Source of the DNA: Acanthaster planci
Lineage: Eukaryota; Echinodermata; Asteroidea; Valvatida; Acanthasteridae
Length of the DNA stretch: 64,000 nt
NCBI RefSeq assembly: GCF_001949145.1
Contig: NW_019091359.1
Location: 2,568,647 to 2,632,646 of the forward strand
Direction: 5' to 3'
Part shown: piece by piece, positions 46,201 through 58,200 of the stretch
Numbering within the stretch: position 1 is the first letter of the stretch
Layout: every line of letters starts with the position of its first letter
Notes under the pieces: generated by a model
The model's database searches: none
What the model saw: only the letters and a program-made list of their open reading frames with translations
Told to the model about the DNA's origin: nothing
Program-made: the position numbers and the translations under genes

Positions 46201-49200
46201 ACCATGTACCAACTGTCTTGGAGCTGAAACACGGAAGAAACTGTCCAGCAACTTTGCATAGTATATGTACTTATAAGCCAAAAAATTTTATAGGATCTTC
46301 CATTCCAGCACTCCTCGTTTGATTTACTGTTCAGCCTTCCTTCTTTCCTTCCAGTTAATTTTGCTGAAGAACTTCAGCCACATCTCCACAGAGCTGAGGG
46401 TCATGTACACCTCACCAGAAGTCAGCCAGTTCATCATTGACCTCCTGGAGCACATGCCTGTCAAAGACTTACCCACAGAGGTCCTGAGAGCTAAGCTCGC
46501 CTTCCTGTCCGAGACCATCAACAGCAACCTCTTCAAGGAATCAAGTGAGCTCCATCCACAGCATCTCAGAGATGATCCTGAAAATGTGTCGCTTTTAGAG
46601 TTAAAGAGCACAGTGTTTAATGATGCAAGGATTGTATTGATTTTTATTCGTAATCCTTGGCACCATGACTCTACCCTGTAAAACCAACAGCTGTACTTTG
46701 TGAGCAATGTACAGGCGAGCCACCGTGTATTTGCACAAGTCTTGATGCAGGCAAAGAATATACCGTTCGTATTGAGACTGGACAGCATTGGATTTTTGAG
46801 GGTTCAGAAAGCATCTTCATAAAAATCCAACACTGTTCTCAGAAAAGATTGCTTAGTGGGTATATTGTGTAAGCAGATAGAGAGGTCTGCTGGGAACCAG
46901 CTGAAATAAATGTATACACCATGGCAAATTGGCTGGTAACCAGTGTTTTTTTGCTTTGCAAAATTTCTGTTCTGGTCAACTCTGACACTGGTTGCTTGAG
47001 CAGGAGTTCAAGCTCCATATGTCTGATATTTTTTCAGATTTTTGCCCTGCCCAACATGCATTTTTTTTAAACACTGTGTACTCAGTGTACGCCCCCGAAG
47101 GCTTGTGGAAAAAACCACAAGTGTACTTGGGTGGGACTCGAACCCATGACCTCCTGCTTACTAGTGCAGACGTCTTAACCACTCAACCACCGAGCTTGTC
47201 GGTGTCAGATGGCTGGTTCGAATCAGGTGTAGCAGCGGGTAATCAGAAAAAAATTAATTCATGTTATGTGTTTTGGGAAGAAGATTAGCAATTTGAAATG
47301 TGATCCCTTTGAAAAGGTTGGCACAATTGTGTGTTATGATGAATGACGACTTCACACTTCTCTTCTGTTTTTTTGCGTCTGGCTCCTTGTCACTCTGACC
47401 TCCAGTGTCGAGGAAGTTCCTGCTAGAGCCTTGCGTCAAGCAGCTGCGGATGCACATTGAGAACAGGGAGGAGTGCAGCATGTGTGTGGACATCTTGTGT
47501 AGCATGCTAGCAAGCCTCTACAAGATATCAAAGGTCAGTCGGTGTTCAAAAGATGGCAAGGTTTATGGGGAGTCATCAGTGGATATAACTCCACAGGGTA
47601 TAGATTGCCAGAGTTAGATCGTCAGCATGATTGCAAGCTTCTACAAGAAAATACTGGTATCCTGTGGTTGGCAGTTTCAAAGATGGTTTTTAGTTATGCA
47701 AAGTGTCCAAAATATATGTTTGGATTTAAAAAATCATTGGCATCCAACTCTTAGGATGGACAGGTTGTGTTTACAAAAGGGTACAGATTGGAACCTTTAA
47801 CGGCACTTTTATGACAGTGATTTTGCATTCCCAGATATGGATATGTTTTGGTTTTTGGATGTTTCAGTCGGAATCCGTAGATGCGGATGTCAACATCATG
47901 GTGAAGCTGCTTCTTGGAAGCATTCTCAATATGATCATGTCGCTGGATAGGAAGACGAACACCGTGGTAAGTGTCTTTGTTTCCCATGTGTGGTGCCGCC
48001 GAAGCAGGCAGTGTTGCGGTCCAGTCCACGAGTCCCTTCATGAGTCAAGTCGCAGGTCTTTCCGTAGGACCGGTCATGAATAACAGGTCAAGCAATGGGA
48101 AAGAAATGCTTTGGTCACAGATCATTTAAATAGCTTGTGACTTGACTTAAGACTGAATGACTTGTTATAGGGACTTGTGAAGGACTTGACTATGGCACTG
48201 GAATCTGGAACCCTGAGAACACTTGATATCAAAGTAATTCAACCCATTGAATATTCATTCAATTGAACCTTGTATTAAATTCTCAGAGCGTATTTCTGGC
48301 TAATGTTTAGTTTGACAAGTTGCAAAATGTTTTTACTTATTTCTTGAGAAATTTCACCCAAATTTCAATTGCTCCTAAAAGATCTCGTTTTTCCCTTTTG
48401 TTTTGTTAAGAACCTTTCGGTTATCATATTCCTATTTGGCTTTTCAAACATTTCTGCTGTTTTGCTTGATGCCCCAAATAGTTCATTTTCATTTGACAAC
48501 TGAGGTTAACTAAATTTGAGGACTTGTGATAAGAAAAGCTGTCTTGTTCCGCACATGTGTCCCAGAATGAATGTGCCAGAAGATGACACATACTTTCATT
48601 GATCCTCCTCCTGTCAATTAACTTGCAAGGTTCTGTGTATCTCCTGTCTCCTGGATCTGCTGAGGCTGATGAAGGAATCCCACTACCAGGATCTGAAAGC
48701 CAGCCTACGAGACCGGGAGAGGCATCGGGACTTCCTCAAGAGGATCCTCAGGGTCTTCAAGGAGCTGTCTTCCCGGGAGATCTACCCAACAGAGTGGATG
48801 GCTATGAAGATGCTAGCCAGCAGGTAACGGGAGGGAGCTGTCAGTCTGGTGTGGTACTTCCAGACCCTTGACCTCAGACCTTCACCCCTCACCCTTACTC
48901 TAAGATTTCAGTCTTGCACAGTGTGGTCAAGTACTTGTCAAGTACCAGTTGACTGCCAATAATTGAAAGAGTTAGGTGCTATCGAACCTGTAGAATGGAG
49001 GCATTGGACAGTAAATGCACAATGATAAGATTTCAATATTATTTGATAGTCTGAAACTATAACAAATGTCCTCAAGTAGAGTACTTGTCAAGTTCTTCTC
49101 TCCTTAAAACTTGATTTTACCAATCTGAGAATGTGAGAAGTCTCAAATAAATTGATTTTGTAATTTTACCCTTGTGCATTTGCCACCCAATATTCACGGT

Positions 49201-52200
49201 CTCTAACTATGGTAGACAAAAGTTTTCAGGTACAACCATGTTTCTCATATTTGAAAAACTCTGGTTCTGAGGAAATCCAGTAGTCAGAGACATTTTGAAC
49301 AGCGTACTCTGTTCATTAATAGACGTTATACCTGAAAACCTTTATCTACTGTTGTATTCTACCATAAAAAAAGGTTTTAAGCCATCTTTCTTCAGTCTTG
49401 TTCACACCAACCTGTTCAGTATTTGACAGTCAACTTGGTAGTCAAAAAGTACTCAGTTGCGACACCTTGCCTGCATGGTACATACCATTAGCATTGTTAC
49501 ATGCCAACTATGCCTACCGCTCCAGCTGTGTCCATGGTCTATAGGACAGACCTAACTGGGTGGGTGTAACTGTTGGTCTGCCCTGATCAGGCCTTGGACA
49601 CAGAGTTGGGATGGACACAAACGGCCTGAGAATGTTCAACGTCCAACCATAAATTGACCTCTGTACTGATGAAGCCAGACTTTGTTTACATGTATGCTTT
49701 CCTGTGGTGTTCATTGGACCATGTAGGTTGGTACACACTGAATAGGAAAGTGCACATGTGAGAGTGTGATGTGTCAGTACATTGGCCTATTCTCTTTAGC
49801 GTCCTGTGTCAAATGTTGACACTACTTTCCTGTTTTCCTCCAGTGTGATACTCAACGCAACAAGACGAGTATCCGTAGATCTGTCCAGCACATTCCTGAA
49901 TGCGGAAAGTGCCAATGTGCAGGTGAGTTCTACACGTGTACGTCAGGAAAATGTCCCCTTCCTGGTATTAGGACCAAATGCCACACATTAATGTGAAGAC
50001 TTTTTGTTGAGGAGACTGTTACAATGGATGCACCATAAAATGTAGTAATTTGAATAAAAAATGCCGTGTGCCTCCAGATGTTGACTCGGAAAACATTGAA
50101 GAATTTTCTCCTTTTCCGTAAATGTTCTGAACAAATTCTTAAAAAGTTCTGAAATGCATCAGCATTTCCCTAGAGGATACCTGATTTATGGCAGTTTTAA
50201 AGATACATGGCACACATACCTCAAGCAGTGATCTAGGACCTCAGAAATGTATCCGTTAAACAGAACTAAAACTCTTTCGGTATTCAGAATTACAGTCGGT
50301 TATCTGGTGGAGAAAACTGGCTGGAGAGGAGAGTTGGGTATGAAGTAAGTGACTTTGAGTCCATGGTGTTTTCTCCTCGTGAATTTTGCACAAACTGCAC
50401 GAACTCTGCATGTGTGACATTGGTGGTGGTTTATCTAACAATCCCAAGACACCGTATAGAATACCCCTCGCAGGTCAAAGGTCAGTTGTACAGAGCTGTA
50501 AACGGGATATTGTTAGCGGATTTACTTGCTCAGCAACAGCCTGCTGGGGACCAGTCACACTCAACATACATTTTGGCTGGTAATCTGGCTTTGCTTAGCA
50601 GCAGCAGGTTATCAGCTAAGCATTATGCAGTGTATATTACTTTGACTGGTTCCCATCTGGTTTTCACTAAGCAAGAAAATTAGCCAAGTGACCATTTCTG
50701 TACAGCATTTCCCTTAGAAACTGTCCCAGCTAAGAGGACAATCAAAATGTCAGAGACGATCTGACATGAACAAAATTGGAACCATTCCAAAACGTTTTTA
50801 AAGTAGTTAACTTTGCATCCAGTGATTTTGAAGAAGTCAGAAATTACAGTGGACGTTCACAGAACACCCGAAAGTAACAAGCACCAACTAAGGCCCCTAG
50901 GTTTGTTCGTTTGCCACACAGATTGCTACACAAACCTTGTACTACTCACTCCCTCTTGTGAACAGTCAGAAGTATTCATTGTTCCGTAGCAGTTTATTGT
51001 GGTGAAGTCATGTGTTAGTTCATGGTGTGTATGATTGTCAGCTTTCAGAGATGGGTACGGGACATTCGAACATTACAGCTTACCGCATCCCTAAGATTGC
51101 TGTCCAGAGAGAATATTTCATGAATAACTTTGACACAGTAGTGGTTATGAAACTCAACATATCCGAAGAGATTAACACGCACCTTTCTTATAATAGTTTC
51201 ACTGTAGTTCTTATTCTAAATCAGTTGATCAGTTGTTATGTATCCAAGGATGTGGTTTGCATCTTTTTCACACTCTTTAATAAACTGTTCTTCTCCTTGA
51301 GACCGTTCATTCTGGGGAATAGTTTATGAAACCAAGGATTAATCTTAAAACACTCATTTCTGTTTTGTTTTGTGCATCTGTGGATGTACAGATGAAGTTG
51401 GTGTATGATCTTTGTCACATTTTTGTGCTTGCGAGTTGTCATGGTGATAGTATTATGCATGTACTTTGTTCTTCCTGTAGACTCATTGTAAGAACTGTGG
51501 TTGAAATTGTACAGACTGTCTGTTAGTTTCTTGAAGGGTGCATAGGTGTCACACCCCCTTTGCATGCAATCAGCCTGGAATGAACATGAGGGAAAGCTTA
51601 GCTGTATGTCTACAAAATGGGTCCGAATGTGGACGTAAAGTGACATCAGCCCCATGTCCACCCATATCAGTGCCATTTCTGCACTTTTCTTATCAGGGGG
51701 GACATGATGGTGCATGGAATCATAAGTCACACAGTTTCTTGTGAATGTAAACAGAGATTTGCCTCACACGTTTTAGTTTTCATATGAAGAAGTTTGGTTT
51801 ATGTGTCCTTTGTTGAAGGTTAATGCAGAAGTCAGTACCATTTTTTCCCCTTTGATTTAATTCTCCGCGTCCATGAAAACTTCCAGTGGAGCCCCGGTGT
51901 CAGACAGGGAGGAGATGAAGTTTCCATTCATAAAATGTCCCAAGTATGCTAAAAAGTCATAGTTCAAAACGATAAGACATACTGTAAGAAAGTCCAACTC
52001 ATGTTTTTTTTTTTGCGCTTACATGTATATGATCCTTTTTATACTTTTGAAATGAATGAAATGTGTTACGCTCTCCCGCAGTAGCCTTACTTGCTCATCC
52101 ATATCAAATGACCACTCTGTTGCCTTTTAAACTAATGACATAATCCCATGACAATCCAACCCCAAACTCTATTGATGATGACTCATTCCATGTGTTAATT

Positions 52201-55200
52201 TGCACTTTTTTGCAGGTACTGTAAACTTACCTGGCAGTTCATAGGTCCATTAATTCTTATGCTCCCTGTCTTGTCTTTGGCTTTTGATGTTGTCAGCTGT
52301 GGTATGACTTCTTCCGTCTGGCCTGTATCTTCATCACCCAACCCTGCCTTCAGCTGGACACCATGACGCCAGCTAAACAAGACCGAATCATCAGCCGATA
52401 CGGAGACATGAGGGTGGATATGGCTCAGGAGATTGTCAGCAAGTGGCAGAGTCTAGGTACTAGACTTTATTCGAGGACCGTTTGTGCTGTCAAATTTGGC
52501 CGCCTAAAATACAAAAATAAAATATGAAAATGGTGCAAACATGTTTAGGAATGGAAACTTTCTATGAAGTCTTCAGGTGTAGTTCAACTAATGCAACATT
52601 TTTCCATAGGTCTACAAAAGATTTCATAAGTTGAAAGGTGATGTAAGATTTGTGCATTACCAAAAAGAGCGTGTTATTTTCTTTTGAAGTGAGAGTTACA
52701 ATTTTTCCAGTTTTAAAGGAAAATGCAAAATTTTTCCAGAAGCACTGAAGTTTATTGAAAACTAAGTCGAGCTTTGTCAAAACCACTACATAGAAATGTT
52801 CAGCTTGTTCACAATAAATGCATTTTGATTCATAAATCATCTTTTGGTCACCCAGGAGATTATAAGAGCTTGTTTCGTGACCTGACCCGACCTTTCCTGG
52901 AGGTCACCATGGTGAGGCAAGCGGAGATCCGTCGCCTTATCCTGCCCATCATTTTCGACATCATGTGCTGTGAGAAACTGGAGCGCGGCAATTTCAACCA
53001 GGTAGGTGTATTCGGATCCGTGCTTCGTGAAACATCATTTTTTCCTCTTGCCAACGGGGTAGCTACTGGGGGAATTTACTTGGAGACTTAGCACAGGATT
53101 AAAGCAGAATTTTATTCCAGTGGCTCTGTTCAATGTAGAGCAAATGAACTCTTGAAAGCTTGGATGTTTGTTCACAGCTTGAGGATGATCTTATAGACAA
53201 GCTGGACACCATGGTGTGCGTGGAGAAGAAAGGAGATGAAAATTACACAGTCCTCTTCAATCAAGTGTAAGTAAAACACAGCAAAATTCACAATAGAAGC
53301 ATCTGGATTTCTTGCTTTCTCAGTTTTCTTGCGCTCCTCTGTCTTGATAGAACTTAAATACTTCTTGCACTTGAAAGCTTGAAGAAGCAGGCTCTTGAGA
53401 CTTTCATCCGCATATTTTTGGCAAAACTGCAAGTCTCAACTCCTTAAATGTCAGTCTGGTTGAGTCTCAAATGCCAAGTGTTAGCTTAATGGTACTTAAA
53501 AGTACTCAAATCAGCCCAGAAATTGGTACCAATAATTTCTTACTTCATTCTGAAATTGCACTAGAGCAGTTGGGTGATTCTCTGGTAGCATGACTTTTCT
53601 GGCGTCAAGCAGTGCTGTGAAATTGAGCCAGTGCTCTTGTTGTGCATTGCATTCTGTAACCAAAGTGTACCTGTCTTCTCTCATTCCAGCTTGCTTGAAT
53701 GTATAGCCAGCCAGCCTTGGAGAGAAGAAGGTGAACAGTTTGTGGACAAAGTCAAACGTTTGCTAGAACGACTGATCGACTACCGAAACGTGGCTGATAC
53801 CAGCGTGGAGAACAGACACCTGCGCCTCAATTGCATGTACAATCTCATGGTAGGTTGAAACTACCGGTTTTTGGTACAAAAGTCTGCCGTGCATGACATC
53901 GGGTCATTAAGGCGTGAAAGTGCTCACCATGTTGAGATGACTTAGTTTAGTTTAGTGTAGTTTCAATACATTTATTTCCATTTCAACTCAAGGTACAATA
54001 ATGCAGTATTACATATAACAACATATGATGGTTGAAATGGAGGCACATCCCAAAAAGCAGAGTTTGTGGCTGGTTTGCCTTGACCCACAAATACAAATAA
54101 ATACAAGAACATAGAAAGTAATACATCAGGAAAAGGTACATGAAAAACAGTCCAAGGACAAGTGTAAAAACCAAAGGAAAAAGCCAGTGGTTGATAAATC
54201 ATAATTAATAAATGATAGTAAACATGATGTAATATTAAATAGGAGATTGCTTAGCTTATTGCAAAGGGCTTCATTTTTGTTTACGTGTGCGGAGTGCTTT
54301 ACAAGTTCCAAGTATACTCGCAATATGTGCATTTCTTGAAGTGATGATCTGTGGACTGTTACTGAGGCCTGGTGGTCTGGTACCATGCGTACAGTATTGT
54401 GGAGGTGGAATTGGTCTGGTACCATGCGTACAGTATTGTGGAGGTGGAATTGGTCTGGTACCATGCGTACAGTATTGTGGAGGTGGAATTGGTCTGGTAC
54501 CATGCGTACAGTATTGTGGAGGTGGGATTGGTCTGGTACCATGCGCGCAGTATTGTGGAGGTGGGATTGGTCTGGTACCATGCGCGCAGTATTGTGGAGG
54601 TGGGATTGGTCTGGTACCATGCGCGCAGTATTGTGGAGGTGGAATTGGTCTGGTACCATGCGTACAGTATTGTGGGGGTGGAATTGGTCTGGTACCATGC
54701 GTACAATATTGTGGAGGTGGAATTGAAGATAAACAGGCTCAAGACCATCCAGATGAATTGTAGTACGTTTGTTGTTTGAGTAAGAAATTTCTCCCTCTCC
54801 ATGTGGGAGTAGTACTTTGGGGGTGGTACTGGTTGCAGTCTGTCGAAACCAATATGGTAGCATTAAGCTATATTCTCCCCAGGAGATGAACTGGTCATAG
54901 GGATACTTTACTGGGTAAGCGAGCTGGAGTAATATATTTTGTTTAACTTTAAAATTTAACCAGGGTTGCCCCATCAGTTATATGCAGACGGTTCTCCCAA
55001 GAGACCTTGAGGAGAAGATAGTTTAGAAATGTTTACTTTAAGAGATGGGAGGAAAACGCCAGACAATCCCAAACCCATTCTACATGTCATCTTGGGTGGG
55101 ATTGCATCCCTGGTCACAGAGGTGGAAAGTGAGGAAAGTAACCCCAGAGCAACCTGACTCTCAAGGTCAGCAACTTGAGTTCAATTTGCTTTTACAAGGC

Positions 55201-58200
55201 CCTACGGTTACATTCTTTCTCCCGGTATAAATGGCAGAATTTCTACAAGGATGATGCTAATCGCGAAGACATCTACGCCCGGTACATCTACCGTCTACGA
55301 GACCTCCATCTGGAGTCCAACGACTACACGGAAGCGGCCTTCACGTTGCTGGTGTTGGCCAAGTCTCTGGAGTGGCGGAATAAGATCTTGCCATCGGACG
55401 ACAAGCACCCGAAGCAGAGCGAGATGCAGAGGAAGGAATCGCTCTACCATGAGATCATTAACCTAATGGACAAAGGCGAGGTTGGTTTGCTGAGCGCTAC
55501 CTAGCCCTGGTGGACTCCCTGACCGTACTACCTTACGGAGGGAGTCCAGGGTATAAAGGGTGCAAAGACAAAGTCCAACCTGGGCTAAGTGCTACCCAAC
55601 TTTGCAGTATCAAACAGATTTGAGTTGCAAGTGACTCCAGTCACACTTTGATTCTCGAGGCAGGTTCATACTTGAAGAAGGGAGCTTGTGGGTGAATTTA
55701 TAACATCGCAATAAATATTTGCATTGTGAACTTGCGGAATTTGAATGCATTTCAACCATGGCAAGCAGTTTTGTTGAATATGAAGTAACCTCTTCGTGAC
55801 TTGTGTGTTGAGTATTAAATGACTCAAATTTAGAAATCAAACTCAACCTTGTCATCATTTTGTGACTCAGACCAGATAGCAAAAGAAACTTTTTTCTGGC
55901 ATAGAATAAAGACAAATCTAACGATTTTCTCCTTGGTGGTAACATCTGCATTTTTCATATCATCGCTGTGTTAAGTGGATATTATTGTGACAGATAAGGA
56001 ACCAGGCAATGAACAAGCATTTGCTTTCTGTCTGGTATCCACCATTCATCACCCCTTACTTCATTCTATAAATAACTCTGTTTCTTTGTAATCTTATTCT
56101 GAGGTATGGAAATGAATCAATCAATCAACCAACCAAAAGTAGTGCGGGATATCCTATGCACTTGTTTCTAGAATGTAGCCCTATATGGCAAATACTTTTT
56201 TCATCTGAAGCGACTAGTTTTAGTTTTGCTCTTCGTCTCAGATCTGGGAGTTTGGTATTCCCCTGTGCAAAGAGTTGTCGGTACAGTATGAGAGCAAGCT
56301 CTTTGACTATGGAAAGAACAGCAGAATCCTGGTAAGAAACATTTCTGTTGCTGTTTTTGCTGATAATTATGTCAGCTTTTTTAACTTACACTGTTCTCTT
56401 AAAAGGGTCTGAGTTTAGGGCGAGTCCAAAAATTTCCATTTCATCGAAAAGCTTTAATTAGCATTTCCGGTATGCGTTCATGTGTGAGCTCATCTCATGA
56501 GACTTCTGGTAGTGTAGCAATCATACTGATGTAGTTTATGGATTACAGATTTCAAAATGCATTTGTCAAAACATCAAGAACTGTTAAAAATGGTGTGCAT
56601 GCTGAATATGTTGTTCATGTCACTATGGTTGCATGTATACTTGAACATATTGATGTGAAATGCACATTGCTCATAGTGTGTTAAATAGAATAATGCAAAG
56701 TAGTGAAATAACCACCCGTTTCTTTCCAAGCCTCATATGTTTCCCCAACGCTTATCATTTTTGATGGTCTTTGTTGGGTCTTATGCTATTTCAGCAATGC
56801 AAAACATCTTGAAACAAAGACCTACATGTACAACCCAGAAAAACTGTTTTTCACTTCATTGTTTCATACTCCCATCAGCAAGCTCAAGCGTCGTTCTTCG
56901 ACAACATCCTCAAGAAGCAGAGACAACCTCCAACCTACTTCAGAGTCACCTTCTACGGCAACTTCCCTCTCAAGGTAACGTTATTCTTCAGTTACAATAT
57001 TTCAGAGACAAGAAGGCAGTGAAGAAATCAGAACAGGTTAATACCTCATTTTTCTAGACATAGTTGCCTAGAGCCTGTAGTTTTCCCCAATCATCCAATC
57101 ACCTGGAACCCAACAATCATTTTAGGTACTTAATCTTCAAGGGACAGGCATGTAACATAAAAATGACTGGCCCTCGACCTTTTTAAATCATATAATATCT
57201 TTTGAACATGGTGGATCTTAAAGGATAATGTGGGATGTTCAGTGAAACATGATAGATCTAAACATGCAGCGGTAGACTTTTTGTTTCAACTGTTGCTGTA
57301 CAAAAACATGTTTTGTTTACTTGTCTTTTGTCTTGTTTGGGTAGAGCAAAGCGTGGATTTATCGCGGCCGTCCCTTTGACCAGCTGGGCGTTGTCTTTGA
57401 GCGGCTTCAGGCTGACTTTCCCCAGGCCAAGAATTGGCAGAAGAACACGCCGCCAGACAACTCCGACTTACAGAACAATCAGTGTATCCTTGAAGTGAAT
57501 GCAGAAAACTCAATGAAATCAAAGTTCTCGTTATTGTCACACTTATTATAGGGCCGAATTGCAGAAAAATGCTTGGCATAAAACATCTCTTGGCATAAAA
57601 CATCTCTTGGCATAAAACATCTCTTGGCATAAAACATCTCTTGGCATAAAACATCTCTTGGCATAAAACATCTCTTGGCATAAAACATCTCTTGGCATAA
57701 AACATCTCTTGGCATAAAACATCTCTTGGCATAAAACATCTCTTGGCATAAAACATCTCTTGGCATAAAACATCTCTTGGCATAAAACATCTCTTGGCAT
57801 ATAACATCTCCTGGCAACATTATACTATTGGAAAAAAATCCTGGCACTGCAATTTAATAATAAGAATTATTCCTAGATGAAGTGCATGAACTTCCCAAAT
57901 CGTCACAGCACATAACATAGAATTATGAGTATTCTCTGCTTACAAACTAGTGATAACAAGAGGAAATCATTTGGAAATGATGAGACTCTCTCTGCTCCAG
58001 TGATTTGAATTCTTCTGCTTATTTTCACATAATTATTTTTGGTTCCATTGTAATAAAATTACTACTCTATCACACAATCTACATTTATTACCTTAACTTG
58101 AGTAACCAACAGATATCCAGGTTAGATCGGTTGACACAGTGCCATCTGACAATCCCTTCAGAGACATGAATGTGCCGATTCAGATCAGCGGTTTCTACGA

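Noticed and set aside
46324-46788. 154-codon minus-strand frame
   Set aside because: Antisense shadow of DOCK exon 21.
47127-47196. Functional tRNA gene on the minus strand
   Set aside because: The anticodon loop has 8 bases, acceptor-stem pairing is not convincing, and a SINE-like tail follows; better explained as a SINE head.
51236-51730. 164-codon minus-strand frame in intron 25
   Set aside because: No homology recognised, intronic and AT-rich; chance frame.
54126-54974. 282-codon minus-strand open frame with 13-residue repeats
   Set aside because: Produced by the 39-bp minisatellite, whose period is divisible by three; open in several frames on both strands.
57286-57847. Long minus-strand frames with a 17-residue repeat
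   Set aside because: All three frames are open across the 17-bp array; they are consequences of the repeat, and part is antisense to exon 33.
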